Source: Blastococcus aggregatus
Lineage (GTDB): Bacteria; Actinomycetota; Actinomycetes; Mycobacteriales; Geodermatophilaceae
Direction: 5' to 3'
DNA: 64,000 nucleotides
Assembly: GCF_900221005.1 (NCBI RefSeq)
Contig: NZ_OBQI01000001.1
Location: 372,001-436,000, forward strand
Positions 32,857-41,603 of this stretch are shown in pieces (position 1 is the first letter of the stretch; each line of letters opens with the position of its first letter). Both the position numbers and the translations under genes were made by a program. The notes below the pieces were generated by a model. The model was not told the origin of the DNA. It ran no database searches and was given only the letters and a program-made list of their open reading frames with translations.

Positions 32857-34044
32857 GTGCGCATCGGCATCGTGACCCGTGAGTGGCCGCCGGACGTCTA
32901 CGGGGGCGCCGGCGTGCACGTCGAGCACCTCGTCGCCGCGATGCGCGCCCTCCCGGCCGGATCCGGGGCTGCGGACCTCGACGTCGACGTGCACTGCTTC
33001 GGCGGCCCGCGGGACGACGCCACCGCGCACGCCGTCCCCGAGGGGCTGCGCGGGGCCAACGGCGCGCTGCAGGCCCTGGGGGTCGACGTCCAGATCGCCG
33101 CCGCGCTCGCCGACGCCGACCTGGTGCACAGCCACACCTGGTACGCCAACGGCGCGGGGATGCTTGCGGCCCTGGTGCACGGCGCCCCGCACGTCGTCAC
33201 CGCGCACTCCCTCGAGCCGCGACGCCCCTGGAAGGCCGAGCAGCTCGGGGGCGGGTACCGGCTCTCCTCCTGGGTGGAGCGCAGCGCGTACCTGGCCGCC
33301 GACGCGGTGATCGCCGTCAGCCACGGCATGCGCACCGACGTCCTCGACGCCTATCCCGAGCTGGACCCGGCCCGCGTGCACGTCGTCGGCAACGGCGTGG
33401 ACGCCGAGGCCTACCGCCCGGTCGACGCGCCGGACACCGTCCGGTCGCTGGGCGTGGACCCCGACCGCCCGTACGCGTTGTTCGTCGGCCGGATCACCCG
33501 GCAGAAGGGCCTCGTGCACCTGCTCGCCGCGGCCGAGCAGCTGCCGCCCGACGTCGGCCTCGTGCTGTGCGCCGGCGCCGCCGACACCCCCGCCGAGCGC
33601 CAGCAGGTGGCCGATGCCGTCGCCGCGCTGCAGGCCCGCCGCGAGGGCGTGGTGTGGATCGAGTCGATGCTGCCGCGCGAGCAGCTCGTGCCGCTCATCT
33701 CCGGCGCGACGGTGTTCGTCGTCCCGTCGGTGTACGAGCCGCTGGGCATCGTGAACCTCGAGGCGGCGGCCTGCGGCACCGCCGTCGTCGCCAGCGCCGT
33801 GGGCGGCATCCCGGAGGTGGTCGACGACGGCCGCACCGGCCTGCTGGTCCCCTACGACGAGGACGATCCCGCCGCCTTCGCCGCCGGGCTCGCGGCGCGG
33901 ATGACCGAGTTGCTCCGCGATCCGGACCGCGCGGCGCGGATGGGTGTGGCCGGCCGGGAGCGGGTGCTCGCCGAGTTCGGCTGGCCGGCGATCGCCCGGC
34001 AGACCCTCGCCGTCTACTCGTCCGTTCTCGCCGGCCGGTCGTAA
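32857..34044 (+). CDS. glgA: GT4 glycogen synthase / maltose-1-phosphate synthase (GlgA/GlgM type)
   Basis: This 395-residue GT-B glycosyltransferase has the N-terminal REWPPDVYGGAGVHVEHLV and H-S-H-T-W-Y motif, VGNGVD, VGRITRQKG (phosphate/ADP contact) and the E-x7-E motif EPLGIVNLEA. It belongs to the short actinobacterial GT4 type, whose M. tuberculosis member makes maltose-1-phosphate from ADP-glucose (GlgM) rather than classic GT5 glycogen synthase. It is divergent from glgC, which supplies ADP-glucose. The 92-base shared region holds both leaderless-type promoters. Confidence 0.93.
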   Translation: MRIGIVTREWPPDVYGGAGVHVEHLVAAMRALPAGSGAADLDVDVHCFGGPRDDATAHAVPEGLRGANGALQALGVDVQIAAALADADLVHSHTWYANGAGMLAALVHGAPHVVTAHSLEPRRPWKAEQLGGGYRLSSWVERSAYLAADAVIAVSHGMRTDVLDAYPELDPARVHVVGNGVDAEAYRPVDAPDTVRSLGVDPDRPYALFVGRITRQKGLVHLLAAAEQLPPDVGLVLCAGAADTPAERQQVADAVAALQARREGVVWIESMLPREQLVPLISGATVFVVPSVYEPLGIVNLEAAACGTAVVASAVGGIPEVVDDGRTGLLVPYDEDDPAAFAAGLAARMTELLRDPDRAARMGVAGRERVLAEFGWPAIARQTLAVYSSVLAGRS

Positions 34045-34054
34045 GCGCCGCGCT

Positions 34055-34175
34055 GGTACCTTTCCCCCGCCGGCCAGTGCGCCGGTGGCACAGCAGCAGC
34101 GAAGTCCGGTGCGAACCCGGCGCTGTCCCGCAACTGTGGTGGTCACCCCGGTGACCCGAGCCAGATCGCCTGCTC
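34055..34175 (+). promoter_or_regulatory. Cobalamin (B12) riboswitch aptamer
   Basis: The core GGTGCGAACCCGGCGCTG followed by TCCCGCAACTGT (34109-34137) matches the conserved centre of cobalamin riboswitches. The B12-box-like AGCCAGATCGCCTGC follows at 34159-34173. An upstream GCCGGTGGCAC segment would form the peripheral stem. It lies between glgA and a binding-protein/permease/ATPase operon, which it would switch off when adenosylcobalamin is plentiful. Boundaries are approximate. Confidence 0.9.
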
Positions 34176-34248
34176 TGCGCCATGCAACCGACCCTCGCGG
34201 CAGGGGTCGCGCATCGGGCGTCGGGTCAGCTCGGGAGCGACGCTCGCC

Positions 34249-34263
34249 GCCTCCCCTGGAGGC
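34249..34263 (+). promoter_or_regulatory. Hairpin sequestering the ribosome binding site (riboswitch expression platform)
   Basis: GCCTCC (34249-34254) pairs perfectly with GGAGGC (34258-34263) around CCT. GGAGG is the ribosome binding site of the TTG start at 34270. This fits a translational off-switch downstream of the B12 aptamer. Confidence 0.65.
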
Positions 34264-34269
34264 TGTTCC

Positions 34270-35250
34270 TTGTCCGGTCCCACCCCCCGCGCGGCGCGGT
34301 CGACGTCGCGCGCACGACGGCGGTCCACCCCCGCCGCCCTGCTGGCGCTCCTCGTGGCGCTGCTGCTGACCCTCACCGCCTGCGGCGGCTCGTCCGACGA
34401 CGACGACTCCGCCGCGTCCTCGGAGTCCGCGTCCGCCGACTTCCCGGTCACCGTCACCGCGGACAACGGTGAGGTGACCCTCGACGAGCGGCCCGAGGCC
34501 ATCGTCTCCATGTCCGCCACCGCCACCGAGATGCTCTTCGCGATCGGCGCCGGCGACCAGGTCGAGGCCGTCGACGACACCTCGACCTACCCGGCCGAGG
34601 CGCCGATCACCGACCTCTCCTCGTTCACCCCGAACGCCGAGGCGATCGTCGGCTACTCCCCCGACCTGGTGGTGCTCAGCGACGACCTCAACGGCATCGC
34701 CGACGCGCTGGAGAGCCTCGACGTCCCGGTGCTCCTGCTCGGCGCGGCAGAGGACCTCGACGACACCTACGCGCAGATGGAGCTCCTCGGCGAGGCCACC
34801 GGCCACGCCGACGAGGCCGCGGGTGCCGTGGCCGACGTCCGCAGCCGCATCGACGCCGCGGTGGCGTCGGTCCCCGCCGACGTGGCCGGCCAGCGCGTCT
34901 ACCACGAGCTCGACCCGAGCTTCTACTCCGCGGACAGCTCGACGTTCATCGGCAGCATCTACACGCTGTTCGGCCTGGAAAACGTCGCCGACGGGGCGCC
35001 CGACCCCAGCGGCGGCTACCCCCAGCTGTCGGCCGAGTACCTCGTCGAGCAGGCACCGGACATCATCGTCCTGGCCGACACCAAGTGCTGCGGCGAGAGC
35101 GCCGAGACGGTCGCCCAGCGGCCGGCCTTCGACGCCGTCCCCGCGGTGCTGAACGGCCGCGTCGTCGAGGCCGACGACGACACCGCGTCCCGCTGGGGGC
35201 CGCGCATCGCGGACTTCGCCGAGACCGTCGCCGGGGCCCTGCAGGGCTGA
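34270..35250 (+). CDS. ABC transporter substrate-binding lipoprotein, probable cobalamin uptake (BtuF-like)
   Basis: This 326-residue cluster III binding protein has a basic signal peptide, lipobox LTACGG (about 35-40) and an acidic/Ser linker. Two lobes follow: VTVTADNGEVTLDERPEAIV with SMSATATEMLFAIGAGD, then VYHELDPSFYS and IIVLADTKCCG. The fold serves siderophores, haem and B12; the riboswitch directly upstream argues for B12. It starts with TTG 34270 after GGAGG, which lies in a hairpin. It is first of three genes with the permease (14 bases) and ATPase (overlap). Confidence 0.87.
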   Translation: MSGPTPRAARSTSRARRRSTPAALLALLVALLLTLTACGGSSDDDDSAASSESASADFPVTVTADNGEVTLDERPEAIVSMSATATEMLFAIGAGDQVEAVDDTSTYPAEAPITDLSSFTPNAEAIVGYSPDLVVLSDDLNGIADALESLDVPVLLLGAAEDLDDTYAQMELLGEATGHADEAAGAVADVRSRIDAAVASVPADVAGQRVYHELDPSFYSADSSTFIGSIYTLFGLENVADGAPDPSGGYPQLSAEYLVEQAPDIIVLADTKCCGESAETVAQRPAFDAVPAVLNGRVVEADDDTASRWGPRIADFAETVAGALQG

Positions 35251-35264
35251 GGACGGCTTCCCCC

Positions 35265-36362
35265 GTGAGCACCCTCACCCACCGCACCCGGTCCGGCCGC
35301 ACGACGGCCGGGCCGGGCGCGGTGCGTCCCCGGCGGCCGGCCGCGCTGGTGTACGGCGCAGCCGTCGCCGGCCTGCTGGCCGCCGTGCTCGCCGGGATCT
35401 GGGTGGGCGCGGTGCCGCTCCCCCCGGGGCAGGTCGTCCTGACCCTGCTCGACCGGGCGCTGGAGCCGTTCGGTGTCTCCGTCGACGGCGGGCTCGAGGG
35501 CACCCAGGCCGCCGTGCTGCTGCAGCTGCGGCTGCCGCGCGTGGTGCTCGCCGTCCTCGTCGGGGCGGCGCTGGCGATCGCCGGGGCCGGCTACCAGGGC
35601 GTGTTCCGCAACCCGCTCGCCGATCCCTACCTGCTCGGGGCGGCAGCCGGCGCAGGGCTCGGCGCGACCCTCACCATCGCCTACGCCCCGGCGCAGTCCC
35701 TCGGACCGGTGGGCATCGTCCCGCTGGCCGCCTTCGCCGGTGCGCTGGTCGGCGTCGGCTGCGCCCTGGCGCTGGGCACCGTGGCCGGTGGTTCGCACAG
35801 CCCCACGCTGCTGCTGGCCGGCATCGCCGTCGCGGCCTTCCTGTCCGCGGCGCAGAGCCTCGTGCAGCAGCAGAACACCGACGACCTGCGCGAGATCTAC
35901 GGCTGGATGATCGGCCAGCTCGGCAGCTCCCACTGGTCCGACATCGCCCTGGTGCTCCCCTACCTCGCCGTCTCCTGCGCGGTCCTGCTGTTCTGCGGCC
36001 GCGCGCTCGACGTGCTCTCCGTCGGCGACGACGAGGCCAGCTCGCTCGGCGTCCACCCCGGCCGACTGCGGCTGTTGGTCATCGTCGCCGCCTCGCTCGC
36101 CACCGCCTCGGCCGTCTCCGTGAGCGGTCTCATCGGCTTCGTCGGCCTCGTCGTCCCGCACGTGGTGCGCCGGCTGGCCGGCGGCTCCTACACCCGCGTC
36201 CTGCCGCTGTCCCTGCTCGTCGGCGGCGCCTTCCTCGTGGTCGCCGACCTGGTCGCGCGGGTCGTCCTGGCGCCCGCGGAGCTCCCGATCGGCGTGGTCA
36301 CCGCGTTCGTGGGCGCCCCGTTCTTCGCCGTGCTCCTGTGGGCGGGGGCGCGGCGCCGGTGA
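35265..36362 (+). CDS. FecCD/BtuC-type ABC transporter permease
   Basis: This 365-residue protein has about ten helices and FecCD motifs: LRLPRVVLAVLVGAALAIAGAGYQGVFRNPLADPYLLG near residue 85, a conserved coupling helix GLIGFVGLVVPHVVRRLAG, and PAELPIGVVTAFVGAPFF. It forms the membrane channel for the upstream lipoprotein's ligand. GTG 35265 is 14 bases after the lipoprotein stop, and its own stop overlaps the ATPase start. The assignment to cobalamin follows from the riboswitch. Confidence 0.9.
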   Translation: MSTLTHRTRSGRTTAGPGAVRPRRPAALVYGAAVAGLLAAVLAGIWVGAVPLPPGQVVLTLLDRALEPFGVSVDGGLEGTQAAVLLQLRLPRVVLAVLVGAALAIAGAGYQGVFRNPLADPYLLGAAAGAGLGATLTIAYAPAQSLGPVGIVPLAAFAGALVGVGCALALGTVAGGSHSPTLLLAGIAVAAFLSAAQSLVQQQNTDDLREIYGWMIGQLGSSHWSDIALVLPYLAVSCAVLLFCGRALDVLSVGDDEASSLGVHPGRLRLLVIVAASLATASAVSVSGLIGFVGLVVPHVVRRLAGGSYTRVLPLSLLVGGAFLVVADLVARVVLAPAELPIGVVTAFVGAPFFAVLLWAGARRR

Positions 36363-37153
36363 CCGGGCAGCCGCCGCCCGTCCACGGGGCACGGGTCGAG
36401 GTCGTCGGGCTGGGCGCCTCCTACGGCCGCACCCGCGTGCTCGACTCGGTGCGCTTCACCGTCGGGCCCGGCGGCTGGCTGGCCGTCATCGGACCGAACG
36501 GCTCGGGCAAGTCGACGCTGCTGCGCTCGGTGCTCGGCCTGCAGCGGCACGAGGGTCAGGTGCGCATCGACGGCGTCCCGACCACCGGCCTGCCGCGCCG
36601 CGAGCGCGCCCGCCTGCTCGCCTACGCCCCGCAGCTGCCGGTGCTCCCCGAGGGCATCAGCACCCTGGAGTACGTCACCCTCGGCCGCACGCCGCACCGC
36701 CCGCTGCTCGCGGCCCCCCGCCGGGTCGACCGGGAGGTCGTCGCCGACGTCATGGCGCGGCTGGAGCTCGAGTCGCTGGCCGACCGGCTCGTGGTCACCC
36801 TCTCCGGCGGCGAGCAGCAGCGCGCCGTCCTGGCGCGAGCCCTGGCCCAGCGGCCGCGGGTGCTGTTCCTCGACGAGCCCACCGCTGCCCTGGACCTCGG
36901 CCACGCGCAGCAGGTGCTCGACCTGCTCGACGGGCTGCGCCGGCAGGACGGGCTCACCGTCGTGACCACGCTGCACGACCTCACCCTCGCCGGCCAGTAC
37001 GCCGACCGGCTCACCCTGCTCGCGGGCGGCCGGGTCGTCGCGGAGGGCACCCCCGCGCAGGTGCTCACGCCGGAGATCCTGTCCGTGCACTACGGCGCCC
37101 GCGCGCACGTCGTCTCCGGCCCCGACGGGCCGGCCGTCCTGCCGGTCCGGTGA
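36359..37153 (+). CDS. ABC transporter ATPase of the B12-type uptake system (BtuD/FecE-like)
   Basis: This 264-residue ATPase has Walker A GPNGSGKST (about 44-52), Q-loop YAPQLPVLP, signature LSGGEQQR, Walker B VLFLDEPTAALD and switch His in TTLHDLTLAGQYADR, typical of the FecE/BtuD group. GTG 36359 overlaps the permease stop (GTGA). All catalytic residues are present. It completes the riboswitch-controlled operon. Confidence 0.92.
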   Translation: MTGQPPPVHGARVEVVGLGASYGRTRVLDSVRFTVGPGGWLAVIGPNGSGKSTLLRSVLGLQRHEGQVRIDGVPTTGLPRRERARLLAYAPQLPVLPEGISTLEYVTLGRTPHRPLLAAPRRVDREVVADVMARLELESLADRLVVTLSGGEQQRAVLARALAQRPRVLFLDEPTAALDLGHAQQVLDLLDGLRRQDGLTVVTTLHDLTLAGQYADRLTLLAGGRVVAEGTPAQVLTPEILSVHYGARAHVVSGPDGPAVLPVR

Positions 37154-37157
37154 CGCG

Positions 37158-38132
37158 CTAGCGACCGCCCGCCGCGGTCCGGATCAGCTCGCCGACGCCG
37201 GGCCGTGCGGCGTGCGCCCCCGCCGCCAGGAAGGACTGCTGGATCACCTCGTCCAGGCGGTGCCGCGCCATCATGTCGTCGCCCATCACCTCCTGCTCCG
37301 CAGCACCCGGAGCGAAGACCACGGTGCGGATGCCGGCCGCCTCGAGCGCCTGCACCTCCCGGCGCAGCAGTCGGGCGGAGTGCCTGCGGGCGGCTGCGTA
37401 GACGCTGAGCGAGGCTCCGGCGGGCCCGCTCATCGGGGAGACGACGATGGCGAGGTCGAGCTCGGAGCCGCGCAGCAGCGCCGCGTTCGTGGGCGAGTGC
37501 ACGCCGCCGTCGACGTAGGTGTGCCCGTCGATGTGGACCGGCGCGAAGTAGCCGGGCACGGCGCAGGACGCCGCGACGGCCAGGTGGATCGGCGGGGTGG
37601 GCGAGCCGGGACGGCCGAAGACGACCCGGCGTCCGTCGTGCCGGTGCACGGCGCAGATCCACAGCGGGGCCTGGGGCCAGCCCGGCTGCTCCAGCTCTCG
37701 GAGCGCGGCGAGCTGCTCGCCGATGTCCCGTCGTCCGGGCGCCACCAGGGCCATGGCGGCCGCCAGGGGCCGGAACCGCCACGGCCGGGTGACGGCCCGG
37801 TGCACCATGCCCATCGCGGGCAGCCGCAGGGGTCGGCGGAGCAGCTCCGTCGGCCGGAACGGGGCCAGGTCGGGGACCTCGGTGTCGGCGATCTGGCGCA
37901 GCACGTCCCCGTCGCCGGAGAGCGGGGCCTTCACCGTCCACGCGGCGAGGTCCTCGGCTCTGACCCCGAGCCGCAACAGCGTGCCGGTGATGGCGCCGGC
38001 GGAGGTACCGACGATCAGGTCGGCCGACCGGGGGTCGAAGCCGAGGTCGTGCTCGAGCACGGCCAGGACACCCGCGTGGTACGCCTGCCCGACCACGCCG
38101 CCGGCGCCCAGGACCAGGCCGACGCGCGTCAT
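37158..38132 (-). CDS. Patatin-like phospholipase family protein
   Basis: This 324-residue Ser-Asp hydrolase has the oxyanion loop VLGAGGVVGQAYHAGVL, nucleophile GTSAG (residues about 48-52) and the catalytic Asp in YVDGGVHSP. Family members hydrolyse phospholipids or acyl esters; some are bacterial lipases or toxins. No signal peptide is seen, so it is cytosolic or membrane-associated. ATG 38132 is preceded by GGGGGAGA. It converges with the B12 transporter ATPase and stands alone. Confidence 0.9.
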   Translation of the reverse strand: MTRVGLVLGAGGVVGQAYHAGVLAVLEHDLGFDPRSADLIVGTSAGAITGTLLRLGVRAEDLAAWTVKAPLSGDGDVLRQIADTEVPDLAPFRPTELLRRPLRLPAMGMVHRAVTRPWRFRPLAAAMALVAPGRRDIGEQLAALRELEQPGWPQAPLWICAVHRHDGRRVVFGRPGSPTPPIHLAVAASCAVPGYFAPVHIDGHTYVDGGVHSPTNAALLRGSELDLAIVVSPMSGPAGASLSVYAAARRHSARLLRREVQALEAAGIRTVVFAPGAAEQEVMGDDMMARHRLDEVIQQSFLAAGAHAARPGVGELIRTAAGGR

Positions 38133-38178
38133 GCGACCAGTCTCCCCCGTGCGGCGGCACGCGGCAGCAGGCATCGGT

Positions 38179-39030
38179 TCAACGGACGGCCCGGAACCGC
38201 ACGCCGTCCCCCGGCCGGAGCTGGGCGGCCAGCGGGAGGTCGGCGGTGACGACGACGGCGAGCACCGGGTAGCCGCCGGTCACCGGGTGGTCGGCGAGGA
38301 AGAGCACCGGGGCGCCGTCGGGCGGCACCTGCAGCGCGCCCGGCACCAGCCCCTCGCTGGGCAGCTCACCGGCGCGGGCGCGGGCCAGGTGCGGACCGGC
38401 CAGCCGGAGCCCGACCCGGTCGCTGTCGTTCCCGACCTGCCACTCCTGCGCGGTCAGCGCACGCCAGGCCGCGTCGACCAGCCAGTCGCGGCGCGGCCCG
38501 GGCAGCACGCGGAGCACCGGCCGGTCCGACGGGGCGCCGACGGGGGCGACGTCGACGAACGGTTCCTCCCCCGCCAGCTCGCCGACCGGCAGCAGGGTGC
38601 CGGCCGCCAGCGGGGGCGGGCCGAGGCCGGAGAGGGTGTCGGTGCTCCGCGAGCCGAGCACCGGTGGGACGCCGATCCCGCCGCGGACGGCGAGGTAGCT
38701 GCGCAGCCCGCGGCGCGGCGGTCCGAGGGCGAGCACCGCGCCGGGGCGCAGGGTCGTGGGCGCCGAGAAGGGCGCCGGCCGGCCGTCGATCTCCACCGGA
38801 GCCGGCGCACCCGTCACCGCGACCAGCACCGTGCGGCCGGCGCGGAGCCGCAGTCCGCCCGCGGTCACCTCCAGCACCGCCGCCTCCGGCCGGTTGCCGA
38901 CCAGCCGGTTGGCCAGGGCAGCGGAGACGCCGTCCGCCGCACCGGAGCGGGTCACCCCGATCCCGGCGTGCCCGGGGCGGCCCCGGTCCTGCACGGTGGT
39001 GAGCGGCCCCGGCGCGAGCACGGTGAGCAC
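38179..39030 (-). CDS. pxpC: 5-oxoprolinase subunit C (biotin-dependent carboxyltransferase/KipA family)
   Basis: This 283-residue protein has the AHS2/KipA signature TVQDRGRPGHAGIGVTRSGA, RSYLAVRGGI, GNDSDRVGLRL and the C-terminal HPVTGGYPVLAVV. With PxpA and PxpB it forms the ATP-dependent 5-oxoproline (pyroglutamate) to glutamate enzyme. GTG 39030 is one base after the pxpB stop. pxpA is close but separated by a divergent gene. Confidence 0.9.
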   Translation of the reverse strand: MLTVLAPGPLTTVQDRGRPGHAGIGVTRSGAADGVSAALANRLVGNRPEAAVLEVTAGGLRLRAGRTVLVAVTGAPAPVEIDGRPAPFSAPTTLRPGAVLALGPPRRGLRSYLAVRGGIGVPPVLGSRSTDTLSGLGPPPLAAGTLLPVGELAGEEPFVDVAPVGAPSDRPVLRVLPGPRRDWLVDAAWRALTAQEWQVGNDSDRVGLRLAGPHLARARAGELPSEGLVPGALQVPPDGAPVLFLADHPVTGGYPVLAVVVTADLPLAAQLRPGDGVRFRAVR

Positions 39031-39031
39031 G

Positions 39032-39652
39032 TCAGCCCACCCCGCGGAAGCGGACCCGCGCGCCCGGCGCCAGCAGGGCCGGCGGCTCGCGGTCGACGTC
39101 GAAGAGGACGGCGTCGGTCCGGCCGACCAGCTGCCAGCCGCCGGGCGAGGCACGCGGGTAGACGCCGGCGTAGGGGCCGGCCAGCGCCACCGACCCGGCC
39201 GGCACCCGCGTGCGCGGCGTCGTCCGGCGGGGCACCTGCAACTCGGCGGGGAGCCCGGTGAGGTAGCCGAAACCGGGGGCGAAGCCGCTGAAGGCGACGG
39301 TGAACTCGACCTCGGTCAGCGCCACCACGAGGTCGGGCACGGCCCGGCCCAGGAGCCCGGCGACCTCGGCGAGGTCGGGACCGTCCCACACGACGGGCAG
39401 GGTGACCGGAGCGGCGGTGGCCTCCGGCCCGGCGGCGGCCGCCGGCAGCCGGCGCAGGGTCGCGATGTCCAGATCGGTCGGCGGCCGGTCCAGCAGGACC
39501 AGGACGGTGGACGCGGCCGGCACGAGCTCGCGCTGCCCCGGCAGCGGCCCGGCCTCCAGGGCGCGGCGGACGCCGGCCACCGCGCTCGCGTCCTCGACCT
39601 CGACCAGCAGGGCGCGGTCCCCGTACGGCAGCACCCGGACGCCGGTTCCCAT
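39032..39652 (-). CDS. pxpB: 5-oxoprolinase subunit B (KipI/AHS1 family)
   Basis: This 206-residue protein starts VRVLPYGDRALLVEVED and contains FSGFAPGFGYLTGLP and PRTRVPAGSVALAG, the AHS1/PxpB hallmarks. It works with PxpC and PxpA to remove the non-enzymatic damage product 5-oxoproline. ATG 39652 has GGAGGGG directly abutting; an in-frame GTG at 39658 is an alternative. It is immediately followed by pxpC and divergent from an unknown membrane gene. Confidence 0.9.
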   Translation of the reverse strand: MGTGVRVLPYGDRALLVEVEDASAVAGVRRALEAGPLPGQRELVPAASTVLVLLDRPPTDLDIATLRRLPAAAAGPEATAAPVTLPVVWDGPDLAEVAGLLGRAVPDLVVALTEVEFTVAFSGFAPGFGYLTGLPAELQVPRRTTPRTRVPAGSVALAGPYAGVYPRASPGGWQLVGRTDAVLFDVDREPPALLAPGARVRFRGVG

Positions 39653-39705
39653 CCCCTCCACCGGATCATGATGGCCGACTTCCCGAGCAGCAGGAGGAAC
39701 CCGGA

Positions 39706-40797
39706 GTGGCACAGGCAGCACCGCCGGTCGTCGTCGTCGGCCTGGTCGCCGCACCGGGCGCGGCCGCCGCGCTCGCGGCCGGCCTGTGCGACGAGCTCGC
39801 CACGGAGCTGACCGCGCAGCACCCGGAGGTCACCTGGCGCGTGCGGTCGGTCGAGGACGGCCTGGTCCGCCCACCCGCCGACGACGCCGAGCTGGTCGCC
39901 GCGACCCGGGCACGGCTGCTGCGGGAGGACTGGGATCTCGCGGTGTGCCTGACCGACGTGCCGCTGGAGCGTGCCCGTCGCCCCGTCGTCGGGCACGCCA
40001 GCCCGGTGCACCAGGTCGCGATCCTCTCCCTCCCCGCGCTGGGTGCGGTGAACCGGCGGCGGCGGGCGCTGCAGACCACGGTCGGCCTGGTCCAGGCCCT
40101 CGCCGGGGACGGCGAACCGGACGACGCCGAGGACCGCGCGCTGATCGGCCGCCGGCTGCGGCAGCTCGCCGTCGACCCGGCCGAGTCCACCGAGGGCGTG
40201 CGGTTCACCGCCCGGGTGCTCACCGGGAACCTCTCGATGCTGGTCGGGATGGTGCGCGCCAACCGGCCCTGGCGGCTGGCCATCCGCCTCTCCCGCGCCC
40301 TGACCGCCGCGATCGCGGCCGGCGTCTTCGCGCTCATCACGCCGGACATCTGGCGGCTGGCCGACGTCTTCGGCTCGGTGCGGCTCTCCGTCGTGGCGGT
40401 CGGTTCGGTCGTGGCGACGGCGGTCACCCTCGTCGTGGGCGCCGAGCTGTGGGAGCGCGCCCGGTCGCGGCGGGTGCGCAAGCAGGTCGCCCTGTTCAAC
40501 CTGGCGACGGCGGCCACCGTGGTCATCGGCGTCCTGTCGCTGTACGCCGCGCTGTTCGTCCTCGCACTGCTCGGCGCGCTGCTGCTGGTGATCGACCCGC
40601 TGTTCACCGAGGCGCTCGGCCATCCCGCCGGCCTCACCGACCACCTCGAACTGGCCTGGCTGATCAGCTCGCTGGCCACGGTGGGCGGCGCGCTGGGCGC
40701 CGGCCTGGAGACCGACGAGGCAGTCCGGGAGGCGGCCTACACCTACCGCCCCGGCGGCGCGGACGCCGAACCAGCCGAGGCCCCGGCGGCCGGCTGA
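39706..40797 (+). CDS. Membrane protein of unknown function between pxpB and pxpA
   Basis: The 363-residue protein has a soluble N-terminal half: VVVVGLVAAPGAAAALAAGL, DWDLAVCLTDVPLERARRPV, GHASPVHQVAILSLPALG. A membrane half follows with about five helices (RALTAAIAAGVFALITPDIW, VVAVGSVVATAVTLVVGAEL, ATAATVVIGVLSLYAALFVLALLGALLLV, LAWLISSLATVGGALGAGLE). Similar proteins are scattered in actinobacteria as hypotheticals. GTG 39706 follows AGGAGG. Its insertion on the opposite strand splits the pxp genes; whether it participates, for example in 5-oxoproline movement, is unknown. Confidence 0.8.
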   Translation: MAQAAPPVVVVGLVAAPGAAAALAAGLCDELATELTAQHPEVTWRVRSVEDGLVRPPADDAELVAATRARLLREDWDLAVCLTDVPLERARRPVVGHASPVHQVAILSLPALGAVNRRRRALQTTVGLVQALAGDGEPDDAEDRALIGRRLRQLAVDPAESTEGVRFTARVLTGNLSMLVGMVRANRPWRLAIRLSRALTAAIAAGVFALITPDIWRLADVFGSVRLSVVAVGSVVATAVTLVVGAELWERARSRRVRKQVALFNLATAATVVIGVLSLYAALFVLALLGALLLVIDPLFTEALGHPAGLTDHLELAWLISSLATVGGALGAGLETDEAVREAAYTYRPGGADAEPAEAPAAG

Positions 40798-40801
40798 GGA
40801 C

Positions 40802-41566
40802 TCAGCTCGTGAACGGGGCGGGGATCACGCCGGCCTGCCGCAGCGCCGTCCGGACCGCCCGGGCGAGGTCGACTGCTCCCGGGGTGTCCCCGTGCACGCA
40901 GATCGAGGCGACGTCGGCGCGGACCGTGCTGCCGTCGACGGCGAGCACCGTGCCCTCGACGGCCATCCGCAGGGCGCGGGCCGCCACCTCGGCCGGGTCG
41001 TGCACCAGCGCACCGGGCTCCCCGCGGGGCACCAGCCCGCCGTCCGGGGTGTAGCCGCGGTCGGCGAACCCCTCCGGCACCGGGCGCAGACCGGCCGCCT
41101 CCGCCGCCCGCAGCAGCGCCGATCCGGGCAGCCCGAGCACGGGCAGCGACGGGTCGTGCGCGACGACGGCGGCGACGACGGCCCGCGCCTGCGCCTCGTG
41201 CGCGACGGTCGCGTTGTACAGCGCGCCGTGCGGCTTCACGTAGCGGACCCGACCGCCTTCCGCCCTGGCGATCCCGTCCAGCGCGGCCAGCTGGTAGAGC
41301 ACGTCGGCGGCCAGCTCGGCGGGCTCGACGTCGATGAACCGGCGGCCGAACCCGGTCAGGTCGCGGTAGGAGACCTGCGCGCCGACCGCGACGCCGGCGG
41401 CCGCGGCGCCGGCGCAGACACGGCGCATCGTGCTCGGGTCGCCGGCGTGGAAGCCGCAGGCCACGTTGGCGCTGGTCACGACCTGCAGGAGGGCGTCGTC
41501 GTCGCCCAGCCGCCAGATGCCGAAACCCTCGCCGAGGTCGGCGTTGAGGTCGACGGTGCTGCTCAC
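40802..41566 (-). CDS. pxpA: 5-oxoprolinase subunit A (LamB/YcsF family)
   Basis: This 254-residue protein opens with [14 protein letters not shown] and contains [27 protein letters not shown] and [12 protein letters not shown], the LamB/YcsF signature. It is the third subunit of the PxpABC 5-oxoprolinase. The GTG start at 41566 lies inside a perfect 16-bp inverted repeat (41561-41595). The stop is four bases past the convergent membrane gene. The length matches the family. Confidence 0.92.
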   Translation of the reverse strand: MSSTVDLNADLGEGFGIWRLGDDDALLQVVTSANVACGFHAGDPSTMRRVCAGAAAAGVAVGAQVSYRDLTGFGRRFIDVEPAELAADVLYQLAALDGIARAEGGRVRYVKPHGALYNATVAHEAQARAVVAAVVAHDPSLPVLGLPGSALLRAAEAAGLRPVPEGFADRGYTPDGGLVPRGEPGALVHDPAEVAARALRMAVEGTVLAVDGSTVRADVASICVHGDTPGAVDLARAVRTALRQAGVIPAPFTS

Positions 41567-41595
41567 CGGCGCAGTGTCGCACTGCGCCGGTGAGC
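41561..41595 (-). terminator. Perfect 16-bp inverted repeat overlapping the pxpA start codon
   Basis: Arms GCTCACCGGCGCAGTG (41561-41576) and CACTGCGCCGGTGAGC (41580-41595) are exact complements around TCG. It starts eight bases past the stop of the upstream zinc dehydrogenase gene (same strand) and contains the pxpA GTG (41566-41564). It should terminate the dehydrogenase transcript. In any read-through mRNA it would bury the pxpA start. Confidence 0.75.
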
Positions 41596-41603
41596 GAGGA
41601 GGC

